Shown: piece by piece, positions 35,587 through 45,483 of the stretch
Position numbering within the stretch: the stretch's first letter is position 1
How the letters are laid out: the number at the start of each line of letters is the position of its first letter
Assembly (NCBI GenBank): GCA_913058295.1
Contig: CAJXRD010000006.1
Span: 1-64,000, forward strand
DNA: 64,000 nucleotides
Direction: 5' to 3'
Source: an uncultured Flavobacteriales bacterium
Lineage (GTDB): Bacteria; Bacteroidota; Bacteroidia; Flavobacteriales; Flavobacteriaceae
The notes under the pieces: model-generated
Database searches by the model: none
What the model was told of the DNA's origin: nothing
The model's input: the letters and a program-made list of their open reading frames with translations, nothing else
Program-made: the position numbers and the translations under genes

Positions 35587-36672
35587 TTATTGTTTAGTTA
35601 ATGTTACTCCTCCGTACTCGGAGTTAATGTTTATATTATTTCCTGAATTTTGACTTCCGTGGTATCCAGAATATTTTTTACTGTTATTTTGTTTATCACT
35701 ATGCTGAATGGTTAATCCTTCTTCTCCATTAAAACTTGCATAACGTAAGTCTAAAGCGAAGTCGAAATTTAATCCACTGTCATAACCCATTTTAATGCCT
35801 GTATAATCAGCACTAATAACAGCGCTTTTTACAGAAGCCTCTAATTTATCCACTTTAATAGACCCGTAATCAGCGTTTATGTTTAAAGAACTATGAACGG
35901 TTCCTATTATATGGCTTATATAATCTCCAGTTCCATCTAATTTCCTTACATCCTCAACAGAAATTTTTCCATAATCACAATTGTAATTTATTTGGGTAAC
36001 TTCTCCTATTCTTGAATTTGTATAATCTGCATTTAATTCTAAATTTCCAACTTTATCAAGAGTAAAACCAGAATAATCTGCATCAATACTTCCGTTTTTC
36101 ATATAACCAATTGTAGATTTTGAAGTATAGTCAAAATTTAAACTATTATCGTCAGCATTCAACTCGCCTATTATAAGTTTTCCATAGTCACAACTAATAT
36201 TGGCTTGACCGTTTAACTTGTTTAGATTAATGGCTCCATAATCATTACTAAGATCCAATGAATTGTTTATTGGCATCTTTATGGTGTAATTAATTTTCAT
36301 AGAGGAATTATTGTTATTGTTTCCAAGCCAATTCCAGGAACTTTTACTTTTATTAAACTTTGTTATTGCAGATACTAAAGTATTGCTTGCTGAAAATTCA
36401 ACATCTATGCCATCTAGTCTTTTTTGTACTTTATCTTCATTGTTTCCATCTACAGTAATTATAACATCGATTACGATTCGGTTCTCGTTCCAAGTAACAA
36501 TATCTACATTTCCGAAGCTATTGTCTACATTTAACTTCGCATCTGAATTTACATTAAATTCTTTGTGAAATGTTTTTTCTTTTTTGTGTTTATATACAGG
36601 CTTATCACTGTTGGCGAATATTAATACAGGAAATAAGAATATAAATAAAACTGCTTTAAATTGTGTTTTCAT
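35587..36672 (-). CDS. Beta-helical exported protein (DUF4097-like)
   Basis: A 361-aa exported protein with a signal peptide (LFIFLFPVLIFA). The body repeats strands such as LNVDNSFGNVDIVTW, LSNDYGAINL, ISCDYGKLIIGEL, IDADYSGFTLDKVG, INADYGSIKVDKLEAS, with YG/YS turns every 20 or so residues, giving a beta-helix like DUF4097 proteins. It overlaps the upstream anti-sigma-like gene by 17 bp. Function unknown; with the following GIN-domain gene it probably forms the effector part of the operon. Confidence 0.83.
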   Translation of the reverse strand: MKTQFKAVLFIFLFPVLIFANSDKPVYKHKKEKTFHKEFNVNSDAKLNVDNSFGNVDIVTWNENRIVIDVIITVDGNNEDKVQKRLDGIDVEFSASNTLVSAITKFNKSKSSWNWLGNNNNNSSMKINYTIKMPINNSLDLSNDYGAINLNKLNGQANISCDYGKLIIGELNADDNSLNFDYTSKSTIGYMKNGSIDADYSGFTLDKVGNLELNADYTNSRIGEVTQINYNCDYGKISVEDVRKLDGTGDYISHIIGTVHSSLNINADYGSIKVDKLEASVKSAVISADYTGIKMGYDSGLNFDFALDLRYASFNGEEGLTIQHSDKQNNSKKYSGYHGSQNSGNNININSEYGGVTLTKQ

Positions 36673-37207
36673 TTTTTTGAGTGTTTAGATTTTTAACTTC
36701 TTCAATTTTGTTAATGACTTGTTCTAGCAATTCTATTCTGTTTTGAAAATTGCTGATCATTGCATAAATAACACGTTTGTCGTTTCCGCTTTCTGCCAAA
36801 TCCTTTTTAAGTAATTCATATTTACTTTCTAAAATTTCTAATTGGTGTAATGCGTCTTGAACTAAAACTTCCGTTTCTGGAGAATTAAATCCTTTTAAAG
36901 TTTTTAATTCATTATTAATTGTTGAAGTGAAAAAAGATTGCGTTTGTTCCATCTCTGGAGAAACACTTGCTAAATCTGCGGCATTTACATTTGTATTGAT
37001 AAATAACCCGCTAATGGTTACAATTATGGCAAGTACAGCTGCAATAGAAATTACTCTTTTTAAATAATAAATGGAGTTGTTTTCTGCTTTGGTCTGTTGA
37101 TTGTTTAATTTATCTAAAAAACGATGCTGGTGTCCTTCAGGAGTATCTTTTACATTAAAAGTGCCTTCAAGGTTTTCAAATAAATTATCTATAGTATCTT
37201 TTTTCAT
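36656..37207 (-). CDS. Single-pass membrane protein, probable anti-sigma factor
   Basis: A 183-aa protein. The cytoplasmic N-terminus of about 48 residues (LFENLEGTFNVKDTPEGHQHRFLDKL) is followed by one transmembrane helix (about 50-68) and a helical periplasmic part. The position directly after an ECF sigma gene, with a 4-bp start-stop overlap, is the classical arrangement for anti-sigma factors. No zinc-binding HxxxCxxC motif is visible, so it is not a ZAS-type protein; the role is inferred from position and topology. Confidence 0.75.
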   Translation of the reverse strand: MKKDTIDNLFENLEGTFNVKDTPEGHQHRFLDKLNNQQTKAENNSIYYLKRVISIAAVLAIIVTISGLFINTNVNAADLASVSPEMEQTQSFFTSTINNELKTLKGFNSPETEVLVQDALHQLEILESKYELLKKDLAESGNDKRVIYAMISNFQNRIELLEQVINKIEEVKNLNTQKNENTI

Positions 37208-37758
37208 GTCGTTACAATTAATTTTTTTCGTAAACTATCTTTGGCTCTGGAAATTAGCGTCCTGCAATTGGCATAACTGATTTCAAGAATTTCACATATT
37301 TCCTCATAATCAAATCCTTCAATAAAATGAAGAGTTAGTATTTGACTATATTTTGTGTTTAAATCTTCCATACAGTTTAAAACTCTATTCGTTTTTAATT
37401 GTGTATAATCATCAGCAGAAATTGAAAAGGAATCCTCTTGGGCTTCTTCTATAAATTCTTCATCAGAAATATGTACAAAACGTTTAGACTTATTATACTG
37501 ACTTACACTATTGTTAATCACAATTCGTTTTAACCAAGATCCAAATGTTGCATTGTCTTTTAAAGAATCCAACTTTGAAAATGCAGTAATAAATGATTCC
37601 TGCATTACATCTTCGGCTTCGGCGGTGTTTTTAACAATTCGTATGGCCGTATTATACATTGCATGCTGATAGCGATTATACACCTCTAACTGAGCAAGCT
37701 GATTTCCCTTACTACAAAGAGTAAGTAACGTGTTAATATTTTGTTGGGTTAGTGTCAA
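37204..37758 (-). CDS. ECF-type RNA polymerase sigma factor
   Basis: A 184-aa sigma factor with region 2 (YNRYQHAMYNTAIRIVKNTAEAEDVMQESFITAF, then FGSWLKRIVINNSVSQY, about 25-90) and region 4 (TKYSQILTLHFIEGFDYEEICEILEISYANCRTLISRAKDSLRKKL, about 130-180). It heads an operon with a membrane anti-sigma-like protein and two beta-helical proteins; overlaps of 4 and 17 bp mark tight coupling. The likely model is envelope-stress-responsive expression of the two surface proteins. Confidence 0.92.
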   Translation of the reverse strand: MTLTQQNINTLLTLCSKGNQLAQLEVYNRYQHAMYNTAIRIVKNTAEAEDVMQESFITAFSKLDSLKDNATFGSWLKRIVINNSVSQYNKSKRFVHISDEEFIEEAQEDSFSISADDYTQLKTNRVLNCMEDLNTKYSQILTLHFIEGFDYEEICEILEISYANCRTLISRAKDSLRKKLIVTT

Positions 37759-37996
37759 ACTATAAACAATTGTTACCCTAAAGATAGTATATGGATTAGA
37801 TTGTTACACTTTAAAATAAAAAGTTTTTAAAATAGAGGATATTTTTTAATGAACTAAGCTTATTAGTGGCATAACAATTGACAATATTATAATGAAAGCA
37901 ACTGTTATCGTTAGGGTAGGAGCTGTTTTTCAAGAATATAAAAAAATAATTAAAAAGAATTACATCATGTTCATCAAAACCTTTTTTAAATAAGGG

Positions 37997-38023
37997 GTTT
38001 AGGAATGACATTATGTCCTAAAC
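37997..38023. promoter_or_regulatory. Perfect dyad immediately upstream of lon
   Basis: GTTTAGGA and TCCTAAAC are perfect inverted repeats with an 11-nt spacer, ending 6 bases before the lon ATG. The element could be an operator or a hairpin in the leader that covers the ribosome-binding region. Confidence 0.5.
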
Positions 38024-38029
38024 GTATAT

Positions 38030-40483
38030 ATGGCTAGATCAAAACTTACATCCATCGACAGTTTGTCATTTCAAGATTTAAATGAAGATGCAGATTTAAT
38101 ACCTTTAATGACACCTGAAGATGAGGAAGCAATGAGTAAAGAAAAGTTACCAGAAATACTTCCAATATTACCTTTGCGGAATACAGTTTTATTCCCAGGA
38201 GTAGTAATACCTATAACTGCTGGTCGTGATAAGTCAATCAAGCTTATCAATGAAACCAATAAAGGGAATAAGGTGATAGGTGTTGTTTCTCAAAAAGACG
38301 AAGAAATAGAAGACCCCGGTTTAGGTGACATTAATCCAGTTGGAACTGTAGCAACCATATTACGAGTATTAAAAATGCCTGATGGTAATACAACCGTTAT
38401 TCTTCAAGGGAAGAAACGTTTTGAAGTTACTGAGGTTATTACTAGTACTCCTTATATGACCGCAACTATAAAGGAAGTTCCAGAGGCGAGACCAGCAACG
38501 GAGAATGATGAGTTTAAAGCCATAATAGATTCTATAAAAGATAAGGCTTTAGAGATAATTAAACAAAGCCCAAACATTCCTTCTGAAGCAGCATTTGCGA
38601 TTAAAAATATTAAAAGCAGTTCTTTTTTAATCAATTTTGTTTCCTCTAACCTCAATGTGCCGGTAGAAGACAAACAGAAGTTATTAGAGATTAATGATCT
38701 TAAAGAACGTGCATTAGAGACGCTTCGATATATGAATATCGAATTGAATAAGTTGTCACTTCGTATGGATATTCAGTCTAAAGTTGAAAGCGATATAAGC
38801 GATCAACAACGCGAGTATTTTCTTCACCAACAAATGAAAACCATTCAAGAGGAATTGGGAGGTAACTCATCTGAAGAGGAAATAGAAGCAATGCGCGCTC
38901 GTTCCAAAAAGAAAAAATGGAATGAAACCGTAGCGAAACATTTTGAAAAAGAATTATCCAAACTACAAAGGATGAATCCGCAAGTAGCGGAATACGGGAT
39001 ACAAAGAAATTTTTTAGACTTATATCTAGATTTACCTTGGGAAGAATACAGTAAAGATAAATTCAATTTAAAGCATGCAAGGAAAATTTTAGACAGAGAC
39101 CATTTTGGGTTAGACGATGTTAAAAAACGAATTATTGAACATTTGGCTGTTTTAAAACTTCGGAATGATATGAAATCTCCAATTCTGTGTTTATATGGAC
39201 CCCCGGGGGTAGGGAAAACGTCTCTTGGAAAATCGATAGCTGAGGCTTTAGGAAGAAAATATGTGAGAATGTCACTAGGAGGAATGCGCGATGAATCTGA
39301 AATTAGAGGCCATCGTAAAACCTATATTGGTGCAATGCCTGGAAGAATTATTAAAAGTATTAAAAAAGCAGAAACAGGAAACCCAGTTTTTGTTTTGGAT
39401 GAAATCGATAAACTTTCTACAGGAAGTCAAGGTGATCCATCTTCTGCAATGTTAGAAGTCTTAGATCCGGAACAAAACAATTCTTTTTATGATAATTTTT
39501 TAGAAGTTGGTTATGATCTTTCAAAGGTTATGTTTGTTGCGACAGCAAATAATTTAGGGAGTATACAGCCAGCATTACGAGACAGAATGGAGATTATAAA
39601 TGTTTCTGGTTATACCATTGAAGAAAAGGTAGAAATTGGAAAAAGACATTTGTTGCCAAGACAATTGGAAGATCATGGTCTTACTAAAGAGGATTTAAAA
39701 ATAGGAAAAGCTCAGTTAGAAAAAATTGTGGAAGGTTATACTCGCGAAAGTGGAGTAAGGGGTTTAGAAAAGCAATTGGCAAAAATGGTGCGTTATGCTG
39801 CTATGAAAATAGCGATGGAAGAAGAGTATGTTAAGAAAGTGACTAACGATATTATTGTTGAGGTTTTAGGAGCTCCTAGGTTAGAAAGAGATAAATATGA
39901 AAATAATGATGTGGCCGGAGTAGTTACAGGACTAGCTTGGACAAGAGTTGGTGGTGATATTTTATTCATCGAATCTATTATTTCTAAGGGTAAAGGAACA
40001 CTTACTCTAACTGGAAATTTAGGAAAAGTAATGAAGGAATCTGCAACTATAGCAATGGAATATATTAAAGCAAATTCTGAAAAATTAGGAGTTTCTTCAA
40101 CTATATTTAGCAAATATAATGTACATATTCACGTGCCAGAAGGAGCAACTCCAAAAGATGGTCCTAGCGCTGGGATTACTATGCTAACCTCTTTAGTTTC
40201 TTTGTTTACACAGAGGAAAGTAAAGAAAAGCTTAGCGATGACAGGAGAAATTACTTTACGTGGAAAAGTATTGCCAGTAGGAGGTATTAAAGAAAAAATT
40301 CTTGCAGCAAAACGAGCGCATATAAAAGAAATTTTACTTTGTGAAGATAATAGAAGAGACATAGAAGAAATAAAACCTGAATACTTAAAAGGTTTGAAGT
40401 TTAGTTACGTCAAAGACATGAGTCAAGTTTTAGATTTAGCCTTAACTAAGCAAAAAGTTAAGGATGCAAAAACATTGTCGTAA
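38030..40483 (+). CDS. lon: Endopeptidase La (Lon protease)
   Basis: An 817-aa ATP-dependent protease. N-terminal LON substrate-binding domain ([19 protein letters not shown], about 43-61 onward), Walker [14 protein letters not shown] (about 388-400), Walker [10 protein letters not shown], and the C-terminal protease domain with Ser in [11 protein letters not shown] (about 710) and Lys in [12 protein letters not shown]. All catalytic residues are present. Degrades misfolded and regulatory proteins in the cytoplasm. A perfect dyad sits right before the start codon. Followed by porQ and cmk on the same strand. Confidence 0.96.
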   Translation: MARSKLTSIDSLSFQDLNEDADLIPLMTPEDEEAMSKEKLPEILPILPLRNTVLFPGVVIPITAGRDKSIKLINETNKGNKVIGVVSQKDEEIEDPGLGDINPVGTVATILRVLKMPDGNTTVILQGKKRFEVTEVITSTPYMTATIKEVPEARPATENDEFKAIIDSIKDKALEIIKQSPNIPSEAAFAIKNIKSSSFLINFVSSNLNVPVEDKQKLLEINDLKERALETLRYMNIELNKLSLRMDIQSKVESDISDQQREYFLHQQMKTIQEELGGNSSEEEIEAMRARSKKKKWNETVAKHFEKELSKLQRMNPQVAEYGIQRNFLDLYLDLPWEEYSKDKFNLKHARKILDRDHFGLDDVKKRIIEHLAVLKLRNDMKSPILCLYGPPGVGKTSLGKSIAEALGRKYVRMSLGGMRDESEIRGHRKTYIGAMPGRIIKSIKKAETGNPVFVLDEIDKLSTGSQGDPSSAMLEVLDPEQNNSFYDNFLEVGYDLSKVMFVATANNLGSIQPALRDRMEIINVSGYTIEEKVEIGKRHLLPRQLEDHGLTKEDLKIGKAQLEKIVEGYTRESGVRGLEKQLAKMVRYAAMKIAMEEEYVKKVTNDIIVEVLGAPRLERDKYENNDVAGVVTGLAWTRVGGDILFIESIISKGKGTLTLTGNLGKVMKESATIAMEYIKANSEKLGVSSTIFSKYNVHIHVPEGATPKDGPSAGITMLTSLVSLFTQRKVKKSLAMTGEITLRGKVLPVGGIKEKILAAKRAHIKEILLCEDNRRDIEEIKPEYLKGLKFSYVKDMSQVLDLALTKQKVKDAKTLS

Positions 40484-40568
40484 AACAAATCGCATAAGGT
40501 TTTTTAATACATCAAAATAAATTATACTTGTAGTCGTTTAAACATTCAGGAAAAGGCATTTTGCGTAC

Positions 40569-41588
40569 ATGAATCAAAGGGTAATTATTTTATTTATTTT
40601 ATTTTCATCTTTGTTTGCGCAAGCTCAAGTTGGGGGACGTTATACCTATCAATTTTTGAATTTGACAACCTCGCCTCGTATGGCTGCTTTAGGAGGGAAA
40701 GTAATTACTAATTATGATTATGATCCTACACAAGCATTAGTCAATCCCGCAAGTATTAATCCCGAAATGGATAATCAGCTTTCTGTAAATTATGTAAACT
40801 ATATTGGGGATGTAAATTATGGTTCTGCAGCTTATGCATACTCTTGGGATCGGCGTACACAAGTGATTCACGCAGGAGTAACCTATGTTAATTACGGGAC
40901 CTTTGAGGGCTATGATGAACAAGGAAACGAAACCAATAGTTTTAGTGGAGGAGAAGTAGCGTTATCTGTTGGTCATGCTAGAAATATAGCCTTTACAGAC
41001 TTTCATATAGGTGGAAATATAAAATTTATCTCTTCTACTTTAGAGCAGTATTCTTCTTTTGGAGTAGCTGTAGATATTGGTATGATGTATGTTTATAAAG
41101 ATTGGGATTTAAATATTTCGGGTGTTGCCAGAAATTTAGGAACTCAAATTACTACCTATGATGAAATTTATGAGCCCTTACCTTTCGAATTGATATTTGG
41201 AATTTCCCAAACTTTTGAAAATATTCCGATTAGATGGCATCTTACTTTCGAGAATATGCAAATCTGGAATGTAGCATTTTCAAACCCAAATAGGGAAGAA
41301 ATTGATCTAGAAGGAAATGTTGAGGAGGAAAATATTAATTTTATCGATAATGTGTTTAGGCATACTATTGTTGGAATAGAATTATTTCCAGATAAGGGAT
41401 TTAATATTCGCTTAGGTTATAATTTTAGAAGAGGAGAAGAGCTTAGAATTTTAGAAAAGAGAGCGTTTGCAGGTATTAGTGCAGGTTTCTCCATGAAATT
41501 AAACAAACTTAGGTTGAGTTATACATATTCCAAATTTAGTATTGCAGCTGCAACTAGCTATTTTGGTTTAAATATAGATCTTCAATAA
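40569..41588 (+). CDS. porQ: Type IX secretion system protein PorQ
   Basis: A 339-aa outer-membrane beta-barrel. After the signal peptide (SLFAQAQ) comes VGGRYTYQFLNLTTSPRMAALGGK, the characteristic start of PorQ, and a PorV/PorQ-like barrel with DYDPTQALVNPASIN. PorQ acts in the T9SS attachment complex with PorU, PorV and PorZ, which cleaves cargo C-terminal domains and attaches the proteins to the cell surface. Two clear cargo proteins are encoded in this window. The gene sits between lon and cmk, as is common in this class. Confidence 0.9.
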   Translation: MNQRVIILFILFSSLFAQAQVGGRYTYQFLNLTTSPRMAALGGKVITNYDYDPTQALVNPASINPEMDNQLSVNYVNYIGDVNYGSAAYAYSWDRRTQVIHAGVTYVNYGTFEGYDEQGNETNSFSGGEVALSVGHARNIAFTDFHIGGNIKFISSTLEQYSSFGVAVDIGMMYVYKDWDLNISGVARNLGTQITTYDEIYEPLPFELIFGISQTFENIPIRWHLTFENMQIWNVAFSNPNREEIDLEGNVEEENINFIDNVFRHTIVGIELFPDKGFNIRLGYNFRRGEELRILEKRAFAGISAGFSMKLNKLRLSYTYSKFSIAAATSYFGLNIDLQ

Positions 41589-41616
41589 GTTTATTGATTT
41601 AAAAAAACATACTGTT

Positions 41617-42312
41617 TTGAAAAAAATTACTATTGCCATTGACGGTTATTCCTCTACTGGAAAAAGCACTGTTGCAAAACAACTTGCAGAATATCTTGAT
41701 TATATTTATGTCGACACAGGAGCGATGTATAGAGCGATTAGCCTATATGCATTGCAAAGTGAAATTTTATCAACGAACAAATTTGATAAAAAAGCATTAC
41801 TAGACACACTACCTAATATCGATATTGCGTTTATAAAGAAGGATATTAAAAGTAAGCCTGAAATGTTTTTAAATGGTACTAATGTGGAGACAGAAATAAG
41901 AACCATGTATGTTTCAGACTTTGTAAGCTCTGTAGCTGCTATACCTGAGGTTAGAAGAAAATTAGTTGCAATACAACAACAAATGGGTTTGGAGAAAGGA
42001 ATTGTTATGGATGGTCGAGATATTGGGACTGTTGTTTTCCCAAAAGCAGAACTAAAAATATTTATGAATGCAAAAGCTGAGGTTCGTGCCAATCGACGTT
42101 ATAAAGAATTGTTAGAAAAAGGGGAAGACGTTACTTATGCAGCAATATTGAAAAATGTTCAAGATCGAGATTTAATGGATACTACTCGGGAAGATTCCCC
42201 ATTAGTAAAAGCGCAGGATGCAATAGAAATTGATAATTCAGAAATCAACCAAGAAGATCAATTTCATATTATTTTGCAATTGACAAAAGACCGAATTGCA
42301 GGTAGAGTATAA
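41617..42312 (+). CDS. cmk: (d)CMP kinase (cytidylate kinase)
   Basis: A 231-aa kinase phosphorylating CMP/dCMP. P-loop IDGYSSTGKSTVAKQLA (about 7-23), YVDTGAMYRA, MDGRDIGTVVFP and ANRRYKEL are the family motifs. The start is TTG (TTGAAAAAAATTACT): there is no in-frame ATG before the P-loop, and the next methionine (about residue 37) lies after it. 28 bp downstream of porQ, so probably co-transcribed. Confidence 0.95.
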   Translation: MKKITIAIDGYSSTGKSTVAKQLAEYLDYIYVDTGAMYRAISLYALQSEILSTNKFDKKALLDTLPNIDIAFIKKDIKSKPEMFLNGTNVETEIRTMYVSDFVSSVAAIPEVRRKLVAIQQQMGLEKGIVMDGRDIGTVVFPKAELKIFMNAKAEVRANRRYKELLEKGEDVTYAAILKNVQDRDLMDTTREDSPLVKAQDAIEIDNSEINQEDQFHIILQLTKDRIAGRV

Positions 42313-42349
42313 TAATTTTAAAATGTACATTTACAAATAAAACAATATT

Positions 42350-42931
42350 ATGAGACTTAAAAAATATTCACTTCTGTTATTACTTGTATTATTAGTTAAT
42401 ACAATTACTGCTCAAAAATATATAAAAACTGATAGCAAAACGGTTACTAAAGAGTGGAAAGGCTATACATTTTCTTCCTCAAAACCTTTAGTCGAAAATA
42501 TTTCTGAAGTTTCGGAACTATCTTCTTTGAAAAGAGCACTTAGTAAAAAAGCTATTAATAATTTATTAGAAGCCGAAGAAATGATCACTGTTTTTGCGAT
42601 TACAAATAATGGCTTTTCAGAATTACAAACAAAACACGATTCTATTTTTGATGCTTCAAAAACGAAACAATTAACTGCGATAATAACTTATCATGTGGTG
42701 CCAGGAAGAGTGGATAGTCATTCTATTAAAAATGAAGTTGAGCGTAAAGGAGGCATTGCATATTATGCTACATTGCAAGGAGAGAAATTAGGAATTAAAG
42801 AGGAATACGGGCAATTGCTATTGGTAGATGCCAAGGGGAATACTTCAGTAATATCAGCAACTGACTTTTTCCATAAAAATGGATTCTTTCATATTGTTGA
42901 AGGAATAGTTTTACCAAAAGCAGCAGAATAA
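42350..42931 (+). CDS. Fasciclin-domain protein
   Basis: A 193-aa exported protein. A signal peptide (LLVNTITAQ) and a fasciclin/FAS1 domain: EMITVFAITNNGFSEL, then LTAIITYHVVPGRV (the H2 YHVV motif) and a final GFFHIVEGIVLPK. FAS1 domains mediate adhesion. A single domain, no T9SS tail. Its stop codon lies in a 13-bp inverted repeat shared with pheT. Confidence 0.9.
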   Translation: MRLKKYSLLLLLVLLVNTITAQKYIKTDSKTVTKEWKGYTFSSSKPLVENISEVSELSSLKRALSKKAINNLLEAEEMITVFAITNNGFSELQTKHDSIFDASKTKQLTAIITYHVVPGRVDSHSIKNEVERKGGIAYYATLQGEKLGIKEEYGQLLLVDAKGNTSVISATDFFHKNGFFHIVEGIVLPKAAE

Positions 42932-42959
42932 TTAATCTTGTTAATTGATTAATTATTCT
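42925..42959. terminator. 13-bp inverted repeat containing both stop codons of convergent genes
   Basis: AGAATAATTAATC/GATTAATTATTCT is a perfect 13-bp stem with a 9-base loop. It contains the TAA of the fasciclin gene and part of the TAG of pheT. It has no T-tract, so bidirectional termination is plausible but not certain. Confidence 0.6.
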
Positions 42960-45384
42960 ATCTTAAACTAGCTCCGAATTCTTTTTCAAATTGTAATTGA
43001 AGCTTTTTCATTATTTTATCGATTTGCTTATCTGTAAGCGTTTTTTTCTCGTCTTGTATGGTAAAGCTCAAAGCATAGGATTTCTTTCCACTTGGAAGGT
43101 TTTTACCAGTATAAACATCAAATAAAGTTATCTTTTTTATTAAGTTTTTTTCAGTTTTTAAAGCAGTTTCTTGCAAATCATTAAACGATACAGAATTGTC
43201 TATTAACAAGGCAAGGTCTCTTTTAACTTTAGGGAACTTAGGTATCGCTTGCAATTTGAAGTTTTCTTTTGTAATTTCTTCTAAAATAGCATCCCATTGA
43301 AAGTCTGCATATAAGGTTTCCGCTTCAATGCCAAATGAATTTGTAATGTTCTTTTTAATAATTCCAAATTCTACCAATTCCTTTTTGTTTTTTGAAAAAG
43401 ATAATCCTTCAGAAAAAACATCATTTTTAAAGCTATTTTCAGAATAGGAATCAATTCCAATTCTTTCTAATAAAGTTTCTATAATTCCTTTAAAATAAAA
43501 GAATTCCCCTTTTTGACTTGCAACTGCCCAATTATCTTCGTTTTTTGCTCCTGATACTAATAGGGTTAAATGTTTAGGCTCTTCTCTTCCTTCGGAATAT
43601 TTATGGTAGGTATTTCCAAATTCAAAGAGTTTTATATCAGCAGCTTTTCGATTGGTATTATAAGATAAAGCTTCTAATGCATTAAATAACATAGACTGAC
43701 GCATTACCGATAAATCATTGCTTAATGGATTTAACATTTCGATATTATGCTCTGCTTTTAAATTTTCACTAAGCTTTATATATTTAGGAGAGGTAAGTGA
43801 GTTGCCCATCATTTCATGAAAGCCTAAGGCAGTAAGTTGTAAACCTATTTTATTCTGTACTTGGTAATCTTCAACAATCTGAGTAGTTGAAATTGATGCG
43901 TTTAGTTTTTCAGTAAATTGGATGTTGTTATATCCATAAACTCGAAGTATTTCTTCAATAACATCTGCTTCTCTGGTAACATCATTTCTATAGGCAGGAA
44001 TATTCATTCCTAGTCCAGCTTCTGTGATATTATTTATTTTTATTTCAAGGGAAGTCAAGATCGATTTAATAATTTCTTTTGGAATTTCTTCGCCTATAAG
44101 CTTTTTCGTATTCTCAAAATTTAAAAACACTTGATGGTCTTCTATCTTTTTAGGATAAATATCTACCACATCGCTAGTGACGATACCTCCTGCAATTTCT
44201 TGAATTAAAAGGGTAGCTCTTAATAAAGCGTATTTGGTGATATTAGGGTCGATCCCACGTTCAAAACGGAAAGATGCATCCGTATTTAGAGCATGACGTT
44301 TAGCAGTTTTTCTTATACTTACAGGGTTAAAATAAGCGCTTTCTAGAAAAATACTCGTAGTTTTTTCAGTTACACCACTATCAATTCCGCCAAATACACC
44401 TGCAATACACATGGGTTTATCTCCGTCACATATCATTAAATCTTCTTCATGAAGCTTGCGTTCAACACCATCTAGTGTGGTAAATTTTGTGCCTTTAGCA
44501 AGAGTTTTAACTTCAATTTTATTGTTTGCAATTTTATTACTGTCGAATGCATGTAAAGGTTGTCCCAACTCATGCAACACATAATTGGTAGCATCTACAA
44601 TGTTATTAATGGGAGCTAAGCCAATCGATTTTAATCTGTTTTGAAGCCATTGTGGAGAATCAGCAACTTTTAAATCACTAATAGTAAGCCCACAATATCT
44701 TGGTGCTAAAGTGTTGTCTAAAACTTCTACATCAATTTTATGAGTTCGGTTTTCAACTTTAAAGCTACTGGTTGAAGGTGTTATTAATTCTAGTGTAATT
44801 TCTTGTCTTATTAACCCAGCTTTTAAATCACGAGCTACACCCCAATGACTCATAGCATCTGCTCGATTTGGTGTTAGGCCAATTTCGAATATTTGATCAT
44901 TTTCAATATTAAAAACCTCTGTAGCAAGTGTGCCAGGGATTAAAGATTCCTCAAGAACCATAATTCCATCATGACCTTTACCTAGGCCTAATTCATTTTC
45001 AGCGCAAATCATTCCAAAGCTTTCTTCTCCTCTAATCTTTCCTTTTTTTATTTTCCAAGGATTTCCATCTTCATCATATAATGTAGTTCCAATTGTGGCT
45101 ACTGGTACTTTTTGTCCTGCATTAACATTAGGTGCGCCACAAACAATCTGCAAAGTTTCTCCACCACCAATATCTACTTTGGTTACTTTTAAACGATCTG
45201 CATTTGGGTGTTGTATGCATTCTAAAACATGCCCAACTATGATACCTTTAAGTCCGCCTTTAATAGATTCGAAAGATTCAACACCTTCTATTTCCAGACC
45301 TAAATCGGTTAATAATTCTCCTGTTTTTTCGGCAGCCCAATCAATTTTAATAAATTGCTTTAACCAGTTATATGAAATCTTCAC
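42958..45384 (-). CDS. pheT: Phenylalanine--tRNA ligase subunit beta
   Basis: An 808-aa subunit of PheRS. An N-terminal tRNA-binding EMAP/OB domain (GIIVGHVLECIQHPNADRLKV, about 45-65), B3/B4 editing domain, B5 domain, catalytic-like core and C-terminal FDX-ACB anticodon-binding domain (FPKVKRDLALLIDNSVSF, about 715-732). Start set at GTG (45384), giving VKISYNWLKQFI, the conserved N-terminus; an ATG at 45420 would add 12 atypical residues and lies upstream of the promoter element at 45409-45416. pheS is not in the window. Confidence 0.94.
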   Translation of the reverse strand: MKISYNWLKQFIKIDWAAEKTGELLTDLGLEIEGVESFESIKGGLKGIIVGHVLECIQHPNADRLKVTKVDIGGGETLQIVCGAPNVNAGQKVPVATIGTTLYDEDGNPWKIKKGKIRGEESFGMICAENELGLGKGHDGIMVLEESLIPGTLATEVFNIENDQIFEIGLTPNRADAMSHWGVARDLKAGLIRQEITLELITPSTSSFKVENRTHKIDVEVLDNTLAPRYCGLTISDLKVADSPQWLQNRLKSIGLAPINNIVDATNYVLHELGQPLHAFDSNKIANNKIEVKTLAKGTKFTTLDGVERKLHEEDLMICDGDKPMCIAGVFGGIDSGVTEKTTSIFLESAYFNPVSIRKTAKRHALNTDASFRFERGIDPNITKYALLRATLLIQEIAGGIVTSDVVDIYPKKIEDHQVFLNFENTKKLIGEEIPKEIIKSILTSLEIKINNITEAGLGMNIPAYRNDVTREADVIEEILRVYGYNNIQFTEKLNASISTTQIVEDYQVQNKIGLQLTALGFHEMMGNSLTSPKYIKLSENLKAEHNIEMLNPLSNDLSVMRQSMLFNALEALSYNTNRKAADIKLFEFGNTYHKYSEGREEPKHLTLLVSGAKNEDNWAVASQKGEFFYFKGIIETLLERIGIDSYSENSFKNDVFSEGLSFSKNKKELVEFGIIKKNITNSFGIEAETLYADFQWDAILEEITKENFKLQAIPKFPKVKRDLALLIDNSVSFNDLQETALKTEKNLIKKITLFDVYTGKNLPSGKKSYALSFTIQDEKKTLTDKQIDKIMKKLQLQFEKEFGASLR

Positions 45385-45408
45385 TTGTTTACATTTTGTT
45401 ACAATCCG

Positions 45409-45416
45409 CAAAGATA
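45409..45416 (-). promoter_or_regulatory. -7 promoter element of pheT
   Basis: On the minus strand TATCTTTG matches TAnnTTTG and lies 24 bases before the GTG start. It supports the shorter start, because the ATG at 45420 would fall outside the transcript. Confidence 0.45.
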
Positions 45417-45483
45417 ACATTTACCAAGTTTTATGTAAAGATTTTTTATACTTTCGAACTAAAGATTTCAAAATTTAAATTTC

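Noticed and set aside
37871-37890. TTGACA followed by TATAAT-like sequence upstream of lon
   Set aside because: The spacing is only a few bases, not 16-18, and Bacteroidetes do not use this promoter consensus.
37811-38011. 66-aa minus-strand ORF upstream of lon
   Set aside because: AT-rich, no protein-like composition; overlaps the lon dyad.
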